A DNA stretch of 64,000 bases from Flavobacterium sp. ASW18X. GTDB lineage: Bacteria; Bacteroidota; Bacteroidia; Flavobacteriales; Flavobacteriaceae. Made by a program: the position numbers and the translations under genes. Each line of letters opens with the position of its first letter. The first letter of the stretch is position 1. The notes below the pieces were generated by a model. That model was not told the origin of the DNA and ran no database searches. It saw only the letters and a list, made by a program, of their open reading frames with translations. The stretch lies in assembly GCF_005144745.1 (NCBI RefSeq), contig NZ_SWKK01000003.1:1-64000 (forward strand), in the 5' to 3' direction. Shown here piece by piece: positions 9,401-17,153 of the stretch.

Positions 9401-10826
9401 GTGCAGTGGCAGTGGCATTATCTGTGCTGCCATCTAGAGCATCCGTTCCAGAGAATATCCAGTTGCTGGGGTCAAAAGATCCACCATTAGCTATGCTATT
9501 GTCTTTACGATAGGCCCAGCCGTCTACATGGTCCCAAGCTGTTCCTGTTCCATCGGTATTAATATCCCCAAAAACGTCTATGATATTACCATTTAAAAAT
9601 AGTTCCACGGCGTCGTCACCATTAATTCCCATTGCACCAGTGGTGTAGTCGGGTTCAAATCCAAAAAAGCTGGTAAAACCATCCGTTTCTGAAGCAACAT
9701 AGATAAACGTGCCAGCAGCTACTGGAACCGCATCAAATGTAAATTCTTGTCCGTCTGTACCACCACCGTTGTTGGCTGAACCCAAACCATAGGTAGATAG
9801 ATCATCAATAGCAGCCGTAGCATATAATTCTACGCCTTTTGGTACACCGCCAGAAAGCGGCCCGTCAAAAACGCCTGTAATAATAAGATTTGCACTAATT
9901 GTGCTGTCAGATTGGGTTTTAGCAGTAGTAGTTACTCCAGTAGAATACTCAAAACTGTCGGAAACCGACCAAATTTTGTAGTAGTACGATGAATTAGGTA
10001 TTAAACCTGCATGATTAAAACTACTGTTATTGCCAGAAAGTAAAATGGTACTACCATCGCTTAATTGTTCTCCCGGTACATAAGGAATACCTTCTTCTGG
10101 GCTAGCAGTAATTGGGGCAGTAGTAGAAAATACCAATAAAATATTATCGTTATTTGGATTCAATGCCCATGTTAAATCTATAGCAGTAGTGCTATTGGCC
10201 AAGCTGTTAAAATTAGTAGGATTGGCAATGATATCTACTTGACCGCCTCCAAAGGTTGCGGTTGGGAAAGGCACTGGCGCATTGGCATTACTCGTTTGTC
10301 CATCTAAGGCATTGGGACCACTGTAGGTCCAATTGTCCAATACAAAGGTTGCTCCATCTGGGCCGGTATCACTTTTACGATACGCCCAACCATCTAAGTA
10401 CTCCCAAGGTTGCCCAGTTCCGTCTGTGTTGATGTCGCCAAAAGTATCAATTACCGTGCCTTGGTAGTACAATTCTATAGCATCATCTCCATTTATATTC
10501 GCTGAACTATCTACGTAATCTGGAGTAAAGCCAAAAAAGGAAGCAAATTGTACCTCTTCTGAAGCAATATAAATAAAAGAACCCGCTGTTACACTTGTCA
10601 CCGGAAAAACAAATTCTTCACCGTCCGTGCCACCGCCATTATTGGCAGAGCCAAGACCGTAAAAACTTAGATTGGCAATATCATTAACGGCATAAAGTTC
10701 TACCGCTTTTGGTAGTCCGCCGCTGAGAGGACCATCTATAACTCCAGTAATTCTTAGGTCTTGAGCAAGGCCGCTAAAACCAAAAAAGAGGATTGCTAAA
10801 AATAGTAGCGCGTAATTTTTTTTCAT
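6471..10826 (-). CDS. T9SS-secreted nuclease with triplicated lamin-tail-like domains
   Basis: Exported multidomain protein of 1451 residues. A signal peptide (residues 1-21) is followed by three copies of a lamin-tail-like domain starting near residues 24, 312 and 485. Each has the signature ITGVxDGPLSGGxPKxxELY, and an Fn3-like stretch separates the first two. An OB-fold-like domain lies near 660-860. An endonuclease/exonuclease/phosphatase domain (near 868-1160) begins TTWNIEWFGDD and ends SDHFPVSVRM. Two SprB/PKD-like repeats cover about 1175-1305, and a Cys-containing segment precedes a type A T9SS sorting domain (about 1370-1451, SPNPFNSYTEINF). This resembles ExeM-type extracellular nucleases, so secretion and DNA or nucleotide scavenging are likely. 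Its position between repair genes is probably incidental. Confidence 0.9.
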   Translation of the reverse strand: MKKNYALLFLAILFFGFSGLAQDLRITGVIDGPLSGGLPKAVELYAVNDIANLSFYGLGSANNGGGTDGEEFVFPVTSVTAGSFIYIASEEVQFASFFGFTPDYVDSSANINGDDAIELYYQGTVIDTFGDINTDGTGQPWEYLDGWAYRKSDTGPDGATFVLDNWTYSGPNALDGQTSNANAPVPFPTATFGGGQVDIIANPTNFNSLANSTTAIDLTWALNPNNDNILLVFSTTAPITASPEEGIPYVPGEQLSDGSTILLSGNNSSFNHAGLIPNSSYYYKIWSVSDSFEYSTGVTTTAKTQSDSTISANLIITGVFDGPLSGGVPKGVELYATAAIDDLSTYGLGSANNGGGTDGQEFTFDAVPVAAGTFIYVASETDGFTSFFGFEPDYTTGAMGINGDDAVELFLNGNIIDVFGDINTDGTGTAWDHVDGWAYRKDNSIANGGSFDPSNWIFSGTDALDGSTDNATATAPFPTKAFGPDLLITGVIDGPLSGGTPKAMELYVRNTIADLSSYGVGSANNGGGTDGVEFTFPAVSVAAGTYIYVASETDNFTAYLGFAPDFTSGALAINGDDAVELFYNNEIIDVFGDSNTDGTGQAWEYLDGWAYRNTGTLNNGSFVLTDWSFSGTNALDGTTTNATASVPYPVKTYAGGDGGVDENPDVITISEARNAAEGTLVTVTGVLTVSDEFGGSAYLQDTTAGIAIFDPQVHGEGLFQVGDSITVTAVRSSFNEQLQLGPVTSVSANGTPNQPIIPATITLDQLGAYDGQLVKINNVTFPRPNDLLFGNSNYQLTDASGTGEMRIDNDVTELVGLAQPENCGEVIGVVGKFRDFYQLLPRQRTDLACAQPYENPPLPIPVDPASTLEITTWNIEWFGDDSNSPAAGNPNSDAIQKDSVKTIIQQLNPDVLAVQEIADEALFTTMVNELEGYSYVLSPAVSYPDDTSGNQQKVGFIYKNGTVSITDTKVLLESVHPYYNGGDTSFLTDYPSTPDRFYASGRLPFMMSTQVTIDSTQVPYDFIVLHARANSSNGPQERYDMRKYDVEMLRDSLNQYYPTNNLVLLGDFNDDVDETVADDINTTLSSYEAYVADATNFDVLTDVLSEQGFRSYAFRENMIDHILVSNEIAPNYIDQSARVHYEFYDGDYTSTASDHFPVSVRMLIKPLSLEQLASTDISCFGKADGTASVSISGGAAPYTYVWSNGASTPSVSGLEAGDYTVTITDALSASVSASFTLMEPAAIDVITSEDVKVFVGYDNANCTTLSVLETMGGTAPYNYLWNTGETTEQIHVCPEETTTYSVTVTDANGCETIKDITVTVEDVSCGNNYRNPKVTVCFKGRSLCVSKRAAARLLEKGATLGSCENVPPVAQVITASPNPFNSYTEINFSTPTQERYYAVVFNSYGRVVYRTWIRKGCQSQKLYLNYLYKGIYFLNLYEGSEVVESIKLIKE

Positions 10827-10934
10827 ATAGTGGGTTTAAGAATAAAAAAACGCTCAAAGGTGCGGTGTTTTTATGATGTAGAGGCGTGTTAAAAATTAAG
10901 GTTAGGTTAACAATTTTAACACATAGGCGAACCG

Positions 10935-13418
10935 TTATTTGGTAAGCATGCGAGTCATACGCTTAATACGGTCTGCCAGTTTTTCTGAAGACAGTTTTTC
11001 TCGTAATCGGTCTGTGATGATAGGAAAAGAAAAAGGAGTAGGTTTTTCGCAATTTTTCCAAATAATGTTTTGCTGCGCGATGCGTTCCAGCGCTAATCGC
11101 AAACGGCCTTCTTCCAATTGATGTTCAAAAGTCTCGGTAAAAGCCTGTTGAAACAACAAGTTATCTGGCTCATAATCCCGAAAAACATCGAATAACAATT
11201 GTGAACTGCTTTGTAGGTGCTTCATTTTTACGCCTTTCTCTGGATAGCCTGTAAAAACCATTCCGCTGATTACCGCAATATCACGAAACTTGCGCCTTGC
11301 CATTTCGTTACTGTTCAGGCTCTTTTGTAAATCGGCCAATAGGTAATCCGTAGTAAACAAATCGTTGTCCAGTACGGCTTGTATGTCAATAGGTTTATCG
11401 CTCAACATCTCAAAACCATAATCGTTAAAGGCCAAAGAAGCGGTAATTGGACTTAATAGGCTTATACGATACGAAAGTAGGCTGCTCATCGCCTCATGTA
11501 CCGCACGACCCTCGAACGGATAAAAAATATGATGATACCCGTCTCGCGTTTTAAAGGTTTCAATGAGAAATTCGTCCGGTTTGGGCACAATGCTTTCTTG
11601 GCGCTGCTTATTAAAAATAGGTTGTAAAGCCTTTAGTTCTTCACTAATAAGTTTCCCCTCTCCTTTGGGGAGGGGGCTAGGGGGTGGGGCTTTATAGAGT
11701 TCCTGGCGTAGCAATTCGGACATTTGGGCACTAAAGCTTAGTCTACCGCCCATCCAACTGGGTACTTTGTTGGTTTTTTTATTGGAATTTCGAACGTGGG
11801 CCTGCATGCCTTTGATACGGATGAACTCCAAGTTTCTTCCCGCAAAAGTAAATACATCGCCCTGCGTTAATTTCGAAATAAAATATTCTTCAATAGAACC
11901 AATATACCTTCCTTTTTGGTATCTAACACTTATGGTAGCATCCCCTACTATGGTCCCAATTTGAAACCGATGCCGCATAGCTACACCGCGATTGTTCACT
12001 TTAAACTTGCCGTCTGCTTCCACTTCCACTTTTTTGTACTCGTCATAGCTGCTCAGACTTTGGCTGCCCATGACCAAAAAATTTAGGAGCCATTGCCACT
12101 GGTCTTCCGTAATTCCTTGATAGCAAAAGGTCTGCTGAATTTCAGGATAGATTTCTTCTGGGTAAAAACCATCCGAAACTGCTAAAGTGGTGAGGTATTG
12201 CAATAACACATCATAACTGTTGAGGTAGGGTAGGCGGTCTTCCACCGCATTTTCCTTAACAGCCACCTGCAAGGCAGAAGCTTCTATCAATTCCATGGCA
12301 TGTGTAGGCAAAAAGTGGATAACACTCTCTTTTCCGGGTCGGTGCCCACTACGCCCTGCACGTTGTAAAAAGCGAGCTACCCCCTTGGGGCCACCAATTT
12401 GGATTACCGTTTCTACTGGAGCAAAATCTACACCTAAATCCAAACTAGAAGTACACACCACGGCCTTTAAGCTTTCGTTACGAATGGCCTGTTCTACCCA
12501 CAAGCGTGTTTCCTTGTTTACACTGCCATGGTGCATGGCCATTTCCCCTGCGAATTCCGGATACTTTTCCAAGATTTTCTGAAACCAAATTTCGCACTGG
12601 CTACGGGTGTTGGTGAATAGTAAAGTGGTCTTGCTGTTGTTGATGATGGGGACCACTTCGTCTAACAAATGCAAGCCTAAATGCCCACGCCACGGAAAGG
12701 TTTCCATGGTTTTTGGGATGATGCTTTTTACGGTAATTTTCTTTTGTAGGTTGGCGCGTACCATGACGGAATTTTCCAGTTCTGGACTTGTGGGTCCCAG
12801 TAACACCTGTCTGGCCTGTTCTAGATTACCAATGGTTGCCGAAATGCCCCAGATACGTAAATCATTGCAGATGGTTTTGAGTCGGCTAAGACCCAGTTCC
12901 ATTTGTATACCACGTTTTGTACCCAAAAGTTCGTGCCACTCATCTACCACAATGGCAGAACAGTTTTTAAAGACTTTTTTATAATCCTTGGAAGAGAGCA
13001 ATAATTGTAAACTTTCTGGTGTGGTAATGAGCAAATCTGGCATGGCAGTGCGTTGCTTGGCGCGCTCCTTGGTGCTGGTATCTCCTGTGCGGATGCCTAC
13101 CGTCATTTTGGTGCCTAAATCTTCCGTAATGCGTTCTGCGGATTGTTTTATTTCTTGGGAAAGGGCTCGTAATGGTGTTATCCAAATAGCTTTTAACCCC
13201 TTTTTGTGTTTGTTCTTGTAATCAGGATTTTGTTTGATGTAGTTGAGAACGATGGGGAACCAAAGTGCGTAGGTTTTTCCGCTGCCTGTGGGCGCATTGA
13301 GCAGTCCGTGTTTGCCCGCCAAAAAGGCTTTCCAGGTCTCCTTTTGAAACGGAAAGGGTTTCCAACCTTGCTGCTGAAACCAATCTTGGGCTATATGGAA
13401 TAATTCTTTTTGGGTCAT
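10935..13418 (-). CDS. Ligase-associated DEXH-box helicase (Lhr-core type)
   Basis: Superfamily 2 helicase of 827 residues related to the core of Lhr. Visible motifs are Walker A APTGSGKT (residues 42-49), VVDEWHEL, SATIGN, HHGSV and QRAGRSGHRPG. The C-terminal half has the winged-helix and Lhr-specific extension. The family is fixed by neighbours: ligase and exonuclease upstream, PdeM downstream. Residues about 577-589 (PPPSPLPKGEG) are encoded by a GC-rich repeat that looks like an in-frame insertion (see the repeat at 11653-11689). The start ATG is immediately downstream of a tandem repeat array. Confidence 0.93.
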   Translation of the reverse strand: MTQKELFHIAQDWFQQQGWKPFPFQKETWKAFLAGKHGLLNAPTGSGKTYALWFPIVLNYIKQNPDYKNKHKKGLKAIWITPLRALSQEIKQSAERITEDLGTKMTVGIRTGDTSTKERAKQRTAMPDLLITTPESLQLLLSSKDYKKVFKNCSAIVVDEWHELLGTKRGIQMELGLSRLKTICNDLRIWGISATIGNLEQARQVLLGPTSPELENSVMVRANLQKKITVKSIIPKTMETFPWRGHLGLHLLDEVVPIINNSKTTLLFTNTRSQCEIWFQKILEKYPEFAGEMAMHHGSVNKETRLWVEQAIRNESLKAVVCTSSLDLGVDFAPVETVIQIGGPKGVARFLQRAGRSGHRPGKESVIHFLPTHAMELIEASALQVAVKENAVEDRLPYLNSYDVLLQYLTTLAVSDGFYPEEIYPEIQQTFCYQGITEDQWQWLLNFLVMGSQSLSSYDEYKKVEVEADGKFKVNNRGVAMRHRFQIGTIVGDATISVRYQKGRYIGSIEEYFISKLTQGDVFTFAGRNLEFIRIKGMQAHVRNSNKKTNKVPSWMGGRLSFSAQMSELLRQELYKAPPPSPLPKGEGKLISEELKALQPIFNKQRQESIVPKPDEFLIETFKTRDGYHHIFYPFEGRAVHEAMSSLLSYRISLLSPITASLAFNDYGFEMLSDKPIDIQAVLDNDLFTTDYLLADLQKSLNSNEMARRKFRDIAVISGMVFTGYPEKGVKMKHLQSSSQLLFDVFRDYEPDNLLFQQAFTETFEHQLEEGRLRLALERIAQQNIIWKNCEKPTPFSFPIITDRLREKLSSEKLADRIKRMTRMLTK
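11653..11689. repeat. GC-rich dispersed-type repeat inside the helicase gene
   Basis: A 37-base run with C/G blocks (CCCCTCTCC TTTGG GGAGGGGG CTAGGGGGTGGGG) that partly folds on itself. Its composition differs sharply from the surrounding AT-rich coding sequence. From memory it resembles repeats scattered between genes in many Bacteroidota genomes. It keeps the reading frame and encodes PPPSPLPKGEG. Confidence 0.6.
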
Positions 13419-13428
13419 ACATTGCGAG

Positions 13429-13610
13429 GAGCGAAGCGACGAAGCAACCCTTCTTTTTTACTGAGCGAAGCGACGAAGCAATCCTTCTTTTTTACTGAGC
13501 GAAGCGACGAAGCAATCCCTCTTTTTTACTGAGCGAAGCGACGAAGCAATCCCTCTTTTTTACTGAGCGAAGCGACGAAGCAATCCCTCTTTTTTACTAA
13601 GCGAAGCAAT
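13429..13610. repeat. 34-bp tandem repeat array, five copies plus a partial
   Basis: Copies begin at 13429, 13463, 13497, 13531 and 13565, with a degenerate partial at 13599. The unit is GAGCGAAGCGACGAAGCAAT followed by CCCTCTTTTTTACT. The last copies are nearly identical and the first two differ by single bases. The array fills the gap between the helicase start and the GIY-YIG gene stop. The preceding bases ATTGCGAG extend the first unit into the longer form ATTGCGAGGAGCGAAGCGAC. There are no unique spacers, so it is not a CRISPR array. Confidence 0.95.
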
Positions 13611-13613
13611 GGC

Positions 13614-13913
13614 TTACTCTTCACTATCTCTCCATTCTAAAGCTAAATCGTTCCACTTTGGGTTTATCGAATTTATTAAATCTATTTTTCGTTTTCGGTT
13701 TCCTGCTTTAAGTTGTTTTTCTCTTGCAAATGCATCTTTAACAATATCAAACTTTTCAAAATATACTAGCCAGGTACAATTGTATCGTTTGCTGAATGCG
13801 TTTTTGTATTTTCCATTTTTATGTTCACTAATTCTCCGTTGTAAGTCAGTTGTTGCGCCAACATACAAAACGGTCTTATTTTTATTTGTCAAGATGTAAC
13901 AATACCCAGGCAT
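13614..13913 (-). CDS. GIY-YIG superfamily endonuclease-like protein
   Basis: Small protein of 99 residues made of a single GIY-YIG (URI) domain. The signature appears as CYILTN...LYVGATTDLQRRISEHK, with the catalytic-type Glu in FAREKQLK. Stand-alone proteins of this type are abundant and often multicopy in Bacteroidota; their cellular role is not established. It sits between the ligase and helicase genes, with the 34-bp array on its 3' side and a related repeat unit on its 5' side (13945-13975). This suggests that gene and repeats arrived or spread as a unit. Confidence 0.88.
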   Translation of the reverse strand: MPGYCYILTNKNKTVLYVGATTDLQRRISEHKNGKYKNAFSKRYNCTWLVYFEKFDIVKDAFAREKQLKAGNRKRKIDLINSINPKWNDLALEWRDSEE

Positions 13914-13944
13914 TAATAGCTATTTGTTAATATTTAAACAGATT

Positions 13945-13975
13945 CCTTCGCTTTGCTCGGAATTACGTCTCGTAA
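13945..13975. repeat. Diverged repeat unit on the 5' side of the GIY-YIG gene
   Basis: The stretch GATTCCTTCGCTTTGCTCGG and the bases after it read in reverse complement as CGTAATTCCGAGCAAAGCGA followed by AGGAATC. This is a diverged version of the ATTGCGAGGAGCGAAGCGAC/GAAGCAATC unit on the other side of the GIY-YIG gene. As written on the plus strand, it lies inverted relative to the array. Confidence 0.55.
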
Positions 13976-13989
13976 TCAGCTTATTTGAC

Positions 13990-15606
13990 TTATCCCTCCC
14001 CATTCGGAATCAAAGCTTTTAAATCTTCTAAGCTGTTTGCTTCTTCAATTTTCTTGTCTTGCCGCCAGCGTAAAATTCTTGGGAACCTTGTAGCAACACC
14101 GCTTTTGTGTCTTTTGGATAGGGCTATGCCTTCAAAGGCAATCTCAAAAACATGATATGGGGTTACGCTGCGTACCGGTCCAAAGCGTTCCAAGGTGTTT
14201 TTCTTTATCCAAGCGTCTACTTTTCGGAATTCGGTATCTGTAAGCCCAGAGTAGGCTTTTGCAAAAGTGACCAGCTCTTTTTCGCCATCTTCATTTTCGT
14301 CCCAAAGAGCAAAGGTGTAATCTGTGAACAGGTTACTACGCCTCCCATGGCCACGCATGGCATAAGTAAGTACGGCATCTATGGTTAATGGGTCTACCTT
14401 CCATTTCCACCAGTCGCCCTTTTTACGGCCTACCAAATAGGGCGAATCGTTCTTCTTCAGCATAAGGCCTTCACTGTGTTTTTCTCTCGAGGTCTCCCGT
14501 TCTGCGGCTACTTCTTCCCATGAATTAAATGCCATTTTTTGGGATAGCAATAAAGGTACACCGTTAGCTGAGGTTGCTTGACTATACAGTTGTTCTAGGA
14601 GCTTTCGCCTTTCTAAATAGGGCAATTCCCTACAATCTTTACCTTTCCATTCCAACAAATCATAAGCCTTTAAAATAACAGGAGTTTTTTTAAGCAACGC
14701 CTTGGATACTGTCTTGCGTCCTATACGGGTTTGCAAATCGTTAAACGTACCAATTTCTCCATTGGGATAGGGTAGAATTTCACCGTCTAGAACAGTGCCG
14801 TTAGGGATAACTCCCACAAACGCTTCAAACTCTGGATATTTATCCGTTACCAATTCTTCGCCACGGCTCCAAACAAACAATTCATTGTTGCGAAGAATAA
14901 CCTGGGAACGAATACCATCCCATTTGTGTTCAAAAGACCATTGGGTAACATCGCCTAAATCCTTGGGCTCATCTTCCAAGGCATATGCCAAATAGAAAGG
15001 ATAGGGTTTGGAAAGGAAATCGCTTGCCTTTTCTTCCAATACCAAATCTTGAAAACTAATGGTATTCGGGTCCCAATTTCCCATTAGTTTGTAGGCAAGG
15101 ATATCTTCGTCTATACCAGTAGCCTTGGCCAAGGCTCGGGTCATTAATTTTTGGCTTACCCCAATGCGGAAGCCCCCGGTAATCAGTTTGGTAAATACAA
15201 AGCGACCGTAATAATCTAATTGTTTCCAATTGGCGAAGAGGTAGGCTTTTTTATCAGCATCTTCCTGTTTTTTGAGCCAAATCATTTCTTGCAAAAACTG
15301 GGTCAATGATTTGTCGGTTGCGGTTTCGTCTTGAGGTACGACCAAGGCAATGGTTTCTGCCAAATCACCAACAATATGATAGCTTTCCTCAAAAAGCCAC
15401 AGTGGAATATTCGCAAGTTCAGAAGCCCATTCGCGCAACAAAGTAGTGTTTACCGGGCGTGGAGGCCTTCTATGAGACAATATGGCGATGGTCCACACCT
15501 TGTCTTGGTCTGTAGCGGTAGCAAAATAATTAGCCAAGGCCGCTACTTTTACATTGGTCTTGTTGGTGCCGTCCAAGGTTTTTATAAGTTGGGAGAACTG
15601 CTTCAT
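13990..15606 (-). CDS. ATP-dependent DNA ligase (ligase-associated damage response type)
   Basis: Bacterial ATP-dependent ligase of 538 residues that seals nicks in DNA. An N-terminal DNA-binding domain precedes the nucleotidyltransferase domain, with the adenylated lysine K228 in EHKWDGIRS, then DGEIL and EGLMLKK. The C-terminal OB domain includes WWKWKVDPLTIDAVL. There is no fused polymerase or phosphoesterase domain, unlike LigD. Its start overlaps the stop of the upstream exonuclease gene by ATGA, indicating translational coupling. With the exonuclease, helicase and PdeM it forms the four-member ligase-associated repair set. Confidence 0.95.
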   Translation of the reverse strand: MKQFSQLIKTLDGTNKTNVKVAALANYFATATDQDKVWTIAILSHRRPPRPVNTTLLREWASELANIPLWLFEESYHIVGDLAETIALVVPQDETATDKSLTQFLQEMIWLKKQEDADKKAYLFANWKQLDYYGRFVFTKLITGGFRIGVSQKLMTRALAKATGIDEDILAYKLMGNWDPNTISFQDLVLEEKASDFLSKPYPFYLAYALEDEPKDLGDVTQWSFEHKWDGIRSQVILRNNELFVWSRGEELVTDKYPEFEAFVGVIPNGTVLDGEILPYPNGEIGTFNDLQTRIGRKTVSKALLKKTPVILKAYDLLEWKGKDCRELPYLERRKLLEQLYSQATSANGVPLLLSQKMAFNSWEEVAAERETSREKHSEGLMLKKNDSPYLVGRKKGDWWKWKVDPLTIDAVLTYAMRGHGRRSNLFTDYTFALWDENEDGEKELVTFAKAYSGLTDTEFRKVDAWIKKNTLERFGPVRSVTPYHVFEIAFEGIALSKRHKSGVATRFPRILRWRQDKKIEEANSLEDLKALIPNGEG

Positions 15607-16628
15607 GCCGATTCTTGGGTTTCGGGTTCTGCATTCACTTCAGCATTTTCTCCTTCAAACTGTGTAGCTTCTGTACGGGCGTCGTAACCCAAGTCGCGCA
15701 AGTACTTAGAAAAAATATCTGTATAACCGTGGGTACAAATTACCTTGTCTGCTCCTGTGTCCTTAATTGCCTTGAGCAATGATGGCCAATCGCAATGATC
15801 GCTCAATACAAAACCTTTGTCTATGGCGCGTCTGCGGCGTGCACCCCTAAAGGCCATCCAACCACTGGCAGAAGCGGTAACAAAGGGAACCATTTTACGT
15901 ATCCACGTACTGCCGTGTGCAGAAGGCGGCGCTAGCACCAAATTGCCTTTTATGGCTTCCTTTTTGGTGTCTCTTGTAATCAGTTCCGTTTCTGGAAAAT
16001 CCACTAATGGGCGTAATACTTCTGTCATATTCTCAATGGCACCATGGGTATAAATTTTGCCAATGCTGGGGTCTAGATGCTTTAGCAGGCGTTGTGCCTT
16101 GCCCAATGAATAACCGAATAAAATAGAGGTTTGACCGTTGGCTTTGTTCTGGGCCCACCAGTTGTTAATATCTGTGAATACTTCGGTTTGTGGCCGCCAT
16201 AAAAAAGCGGGTAGGCCAAAGGTACATTCGGTAATAAAACTATGGCATTTTACGGATTCGTAAGGTGTAGCTACCCCATCGTCCTCTAATTTATAGTCCC
16301 CCGTAAATACCCAGATTTCTCCTTTGTGCTCTACTTTTATCTGGGAAGAACCAATGATGTGTCCTGCAGGGTAAAAGGTGAATTTTACATTATTTATGGT
16401 AAAGGGTTGTCCCCAGTTTACACCAGAAACATTTATATCTCCTAGCCGGTGTTTTATAATGGGAACGTTGCTGTTGTGTGTTATGTATTGTTGGTGTCCC
16501 CAGCGGCTATGGTCTGCATGGCCATGGGTTATCAAGGCTTTGTCTACCGGTTTCCAAGGGTCTAAATACACCTTTGCCGGATGGCAGTATATGCCTCGGT
16601 TCGTAAATTCCAATAAGGGTTTTTTCAT
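15603..16628 (-). CDS. Ligase-associated MBL-fold exonuclease
   Basis: Metallo-beta-lactamase-fold nuclease of 341 residues, related to the SNM1/CPSF/RNase J group. The metal-binding motif is HGHADH (H35, H37, D39, H40); further motifs are PAGHIIGSSQI, FTGDY and SDHCDW. The family is the exonuclease partner of the bacterial ATP-dependent ligase, probably processing DNA ends. It is the first gene of a coupled exonuclease-ligase pair. The last residues (about 320-341) are acidic and low-complexity. Confidence 0.93.
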   Translation of the reverse strand: MKKPLLEFTNRGIYCHPAKVYLDPWKPVDKALITHGHADHSRWGHQQYITHNSNVPIIKHRLGDINVSGVNWGQPFTINNVKFTFYPAGHIIGSSQIKVEHKGEIWVFTGDYKLEDDGVATPYESVKCHSFITECTFGLPAFLWRPQTEVFTDINNWWAQNKANGQTSILFGYSLGKAQRLLKHLDPSIGKIYTHGAIENMTEVLRPLVDFPETELITRDTKKEAIKGNLVLAPPSAHGSTWIRKMVPFVTASASGWMAFRGARRRRAIDKGFVLSDHCDWPSLLKAIKDTGADKVICTHGYTDIFSKYLRDLGYDARTEATQFEGENAEVNAEPETQESA

Positions 16629-16689
16629 AGCAGTGTGAATTTACGAATTCTTTCTAGCATTTCGTACTGTGGCATTTATCCATAAAAAC

Positions 16690-16697
16690 TATATTTG
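16690..16697 (+). promoter_or_regulatory. Promoter -7 box of the TerB-like gene
   Basis: TATATTTG, a perfect TAnnTTTG match, placed 18 bases before the ATG at 16716. It overlaps a possible TTG start at 16695 and so argues against that start. Confidence 0.6.
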
Positions 16698-16715
16698 CGG
16701 AACAAAAATTTGAAG

Positions 16716-17141
16716 ATGCCAATTATAGATTTATACGAGCACGGAGAAAGAAGAAAAGAAGTGGCACACTTTGCTACTTTGGCTAGTTTAGCTGCCGTGG
16801 ATGGAGAAATAAATCCAAAAGAAAAAGCTATTTTAGATAAGTTCGCTTTTAGATTGCATATTAGCGAAGAAGAATATGCGGAAATTCTTAAAAAGGAAAA
16901 TAAATATCCTATTGAAACGCCACATAGCGCTGAGAAAAGATTAAAGCGTTTGTTCGATTTCTTTAAAATCATCTTTTCTGATCATGAAATAGATGAGGCA
17001 GAATTAAAGATGGTTAAACGTTACGCTTTAGGACTTGGATTTCCTTCTGATAAAGCAGAAAGCATCATCCAGAAATCCATTAAAATTTTCTCTGGTAACA
17101 TTCCTTTTGAGGATTACCAATATTTAGTAGAGAAAAAATAA
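16716..17141 (+). CDS. TerB family (tellurite resistance-like) protein
   Basis: Helical cytoplasmic protein of 141 residues with a TerB-like fold: ATLASLAAVDGEINPKEKAILDKFA, then a second half with DHEIDEAELKMVKRYALGLGF. The two acidic loops (DGEINPKE, DHEIDEAE) are typical metal-binding-like positions of the family. The role in stress or membrane-linked signalling is only known by association. ATG at 16716 was chosen over an upstream in-frame TTG because that TTG lies in the -7 box. It converges on fbp. Confidence 0.8.
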   Translation: MPIIDLYEHGERRKEVAHFATLASLAAVDGEINPKEKAILDKFAFRLHISEEEYAEILKKENKYPIETPHSAEKRLKRLFDFFKIIFSDHEIDEAELKMVKRYALGLGFPSDKAESIIQKSIKIFSGNIPFEDYQYLVEKK

Positions 17142-17153
17142 TATACTACTTAG

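Noticed and set aside
13429-13610. Regular repeats that could be taken for a CRISPR array
   Set aside because: The repeats are directly adjacent with no unique spacers and no cas genes are present.
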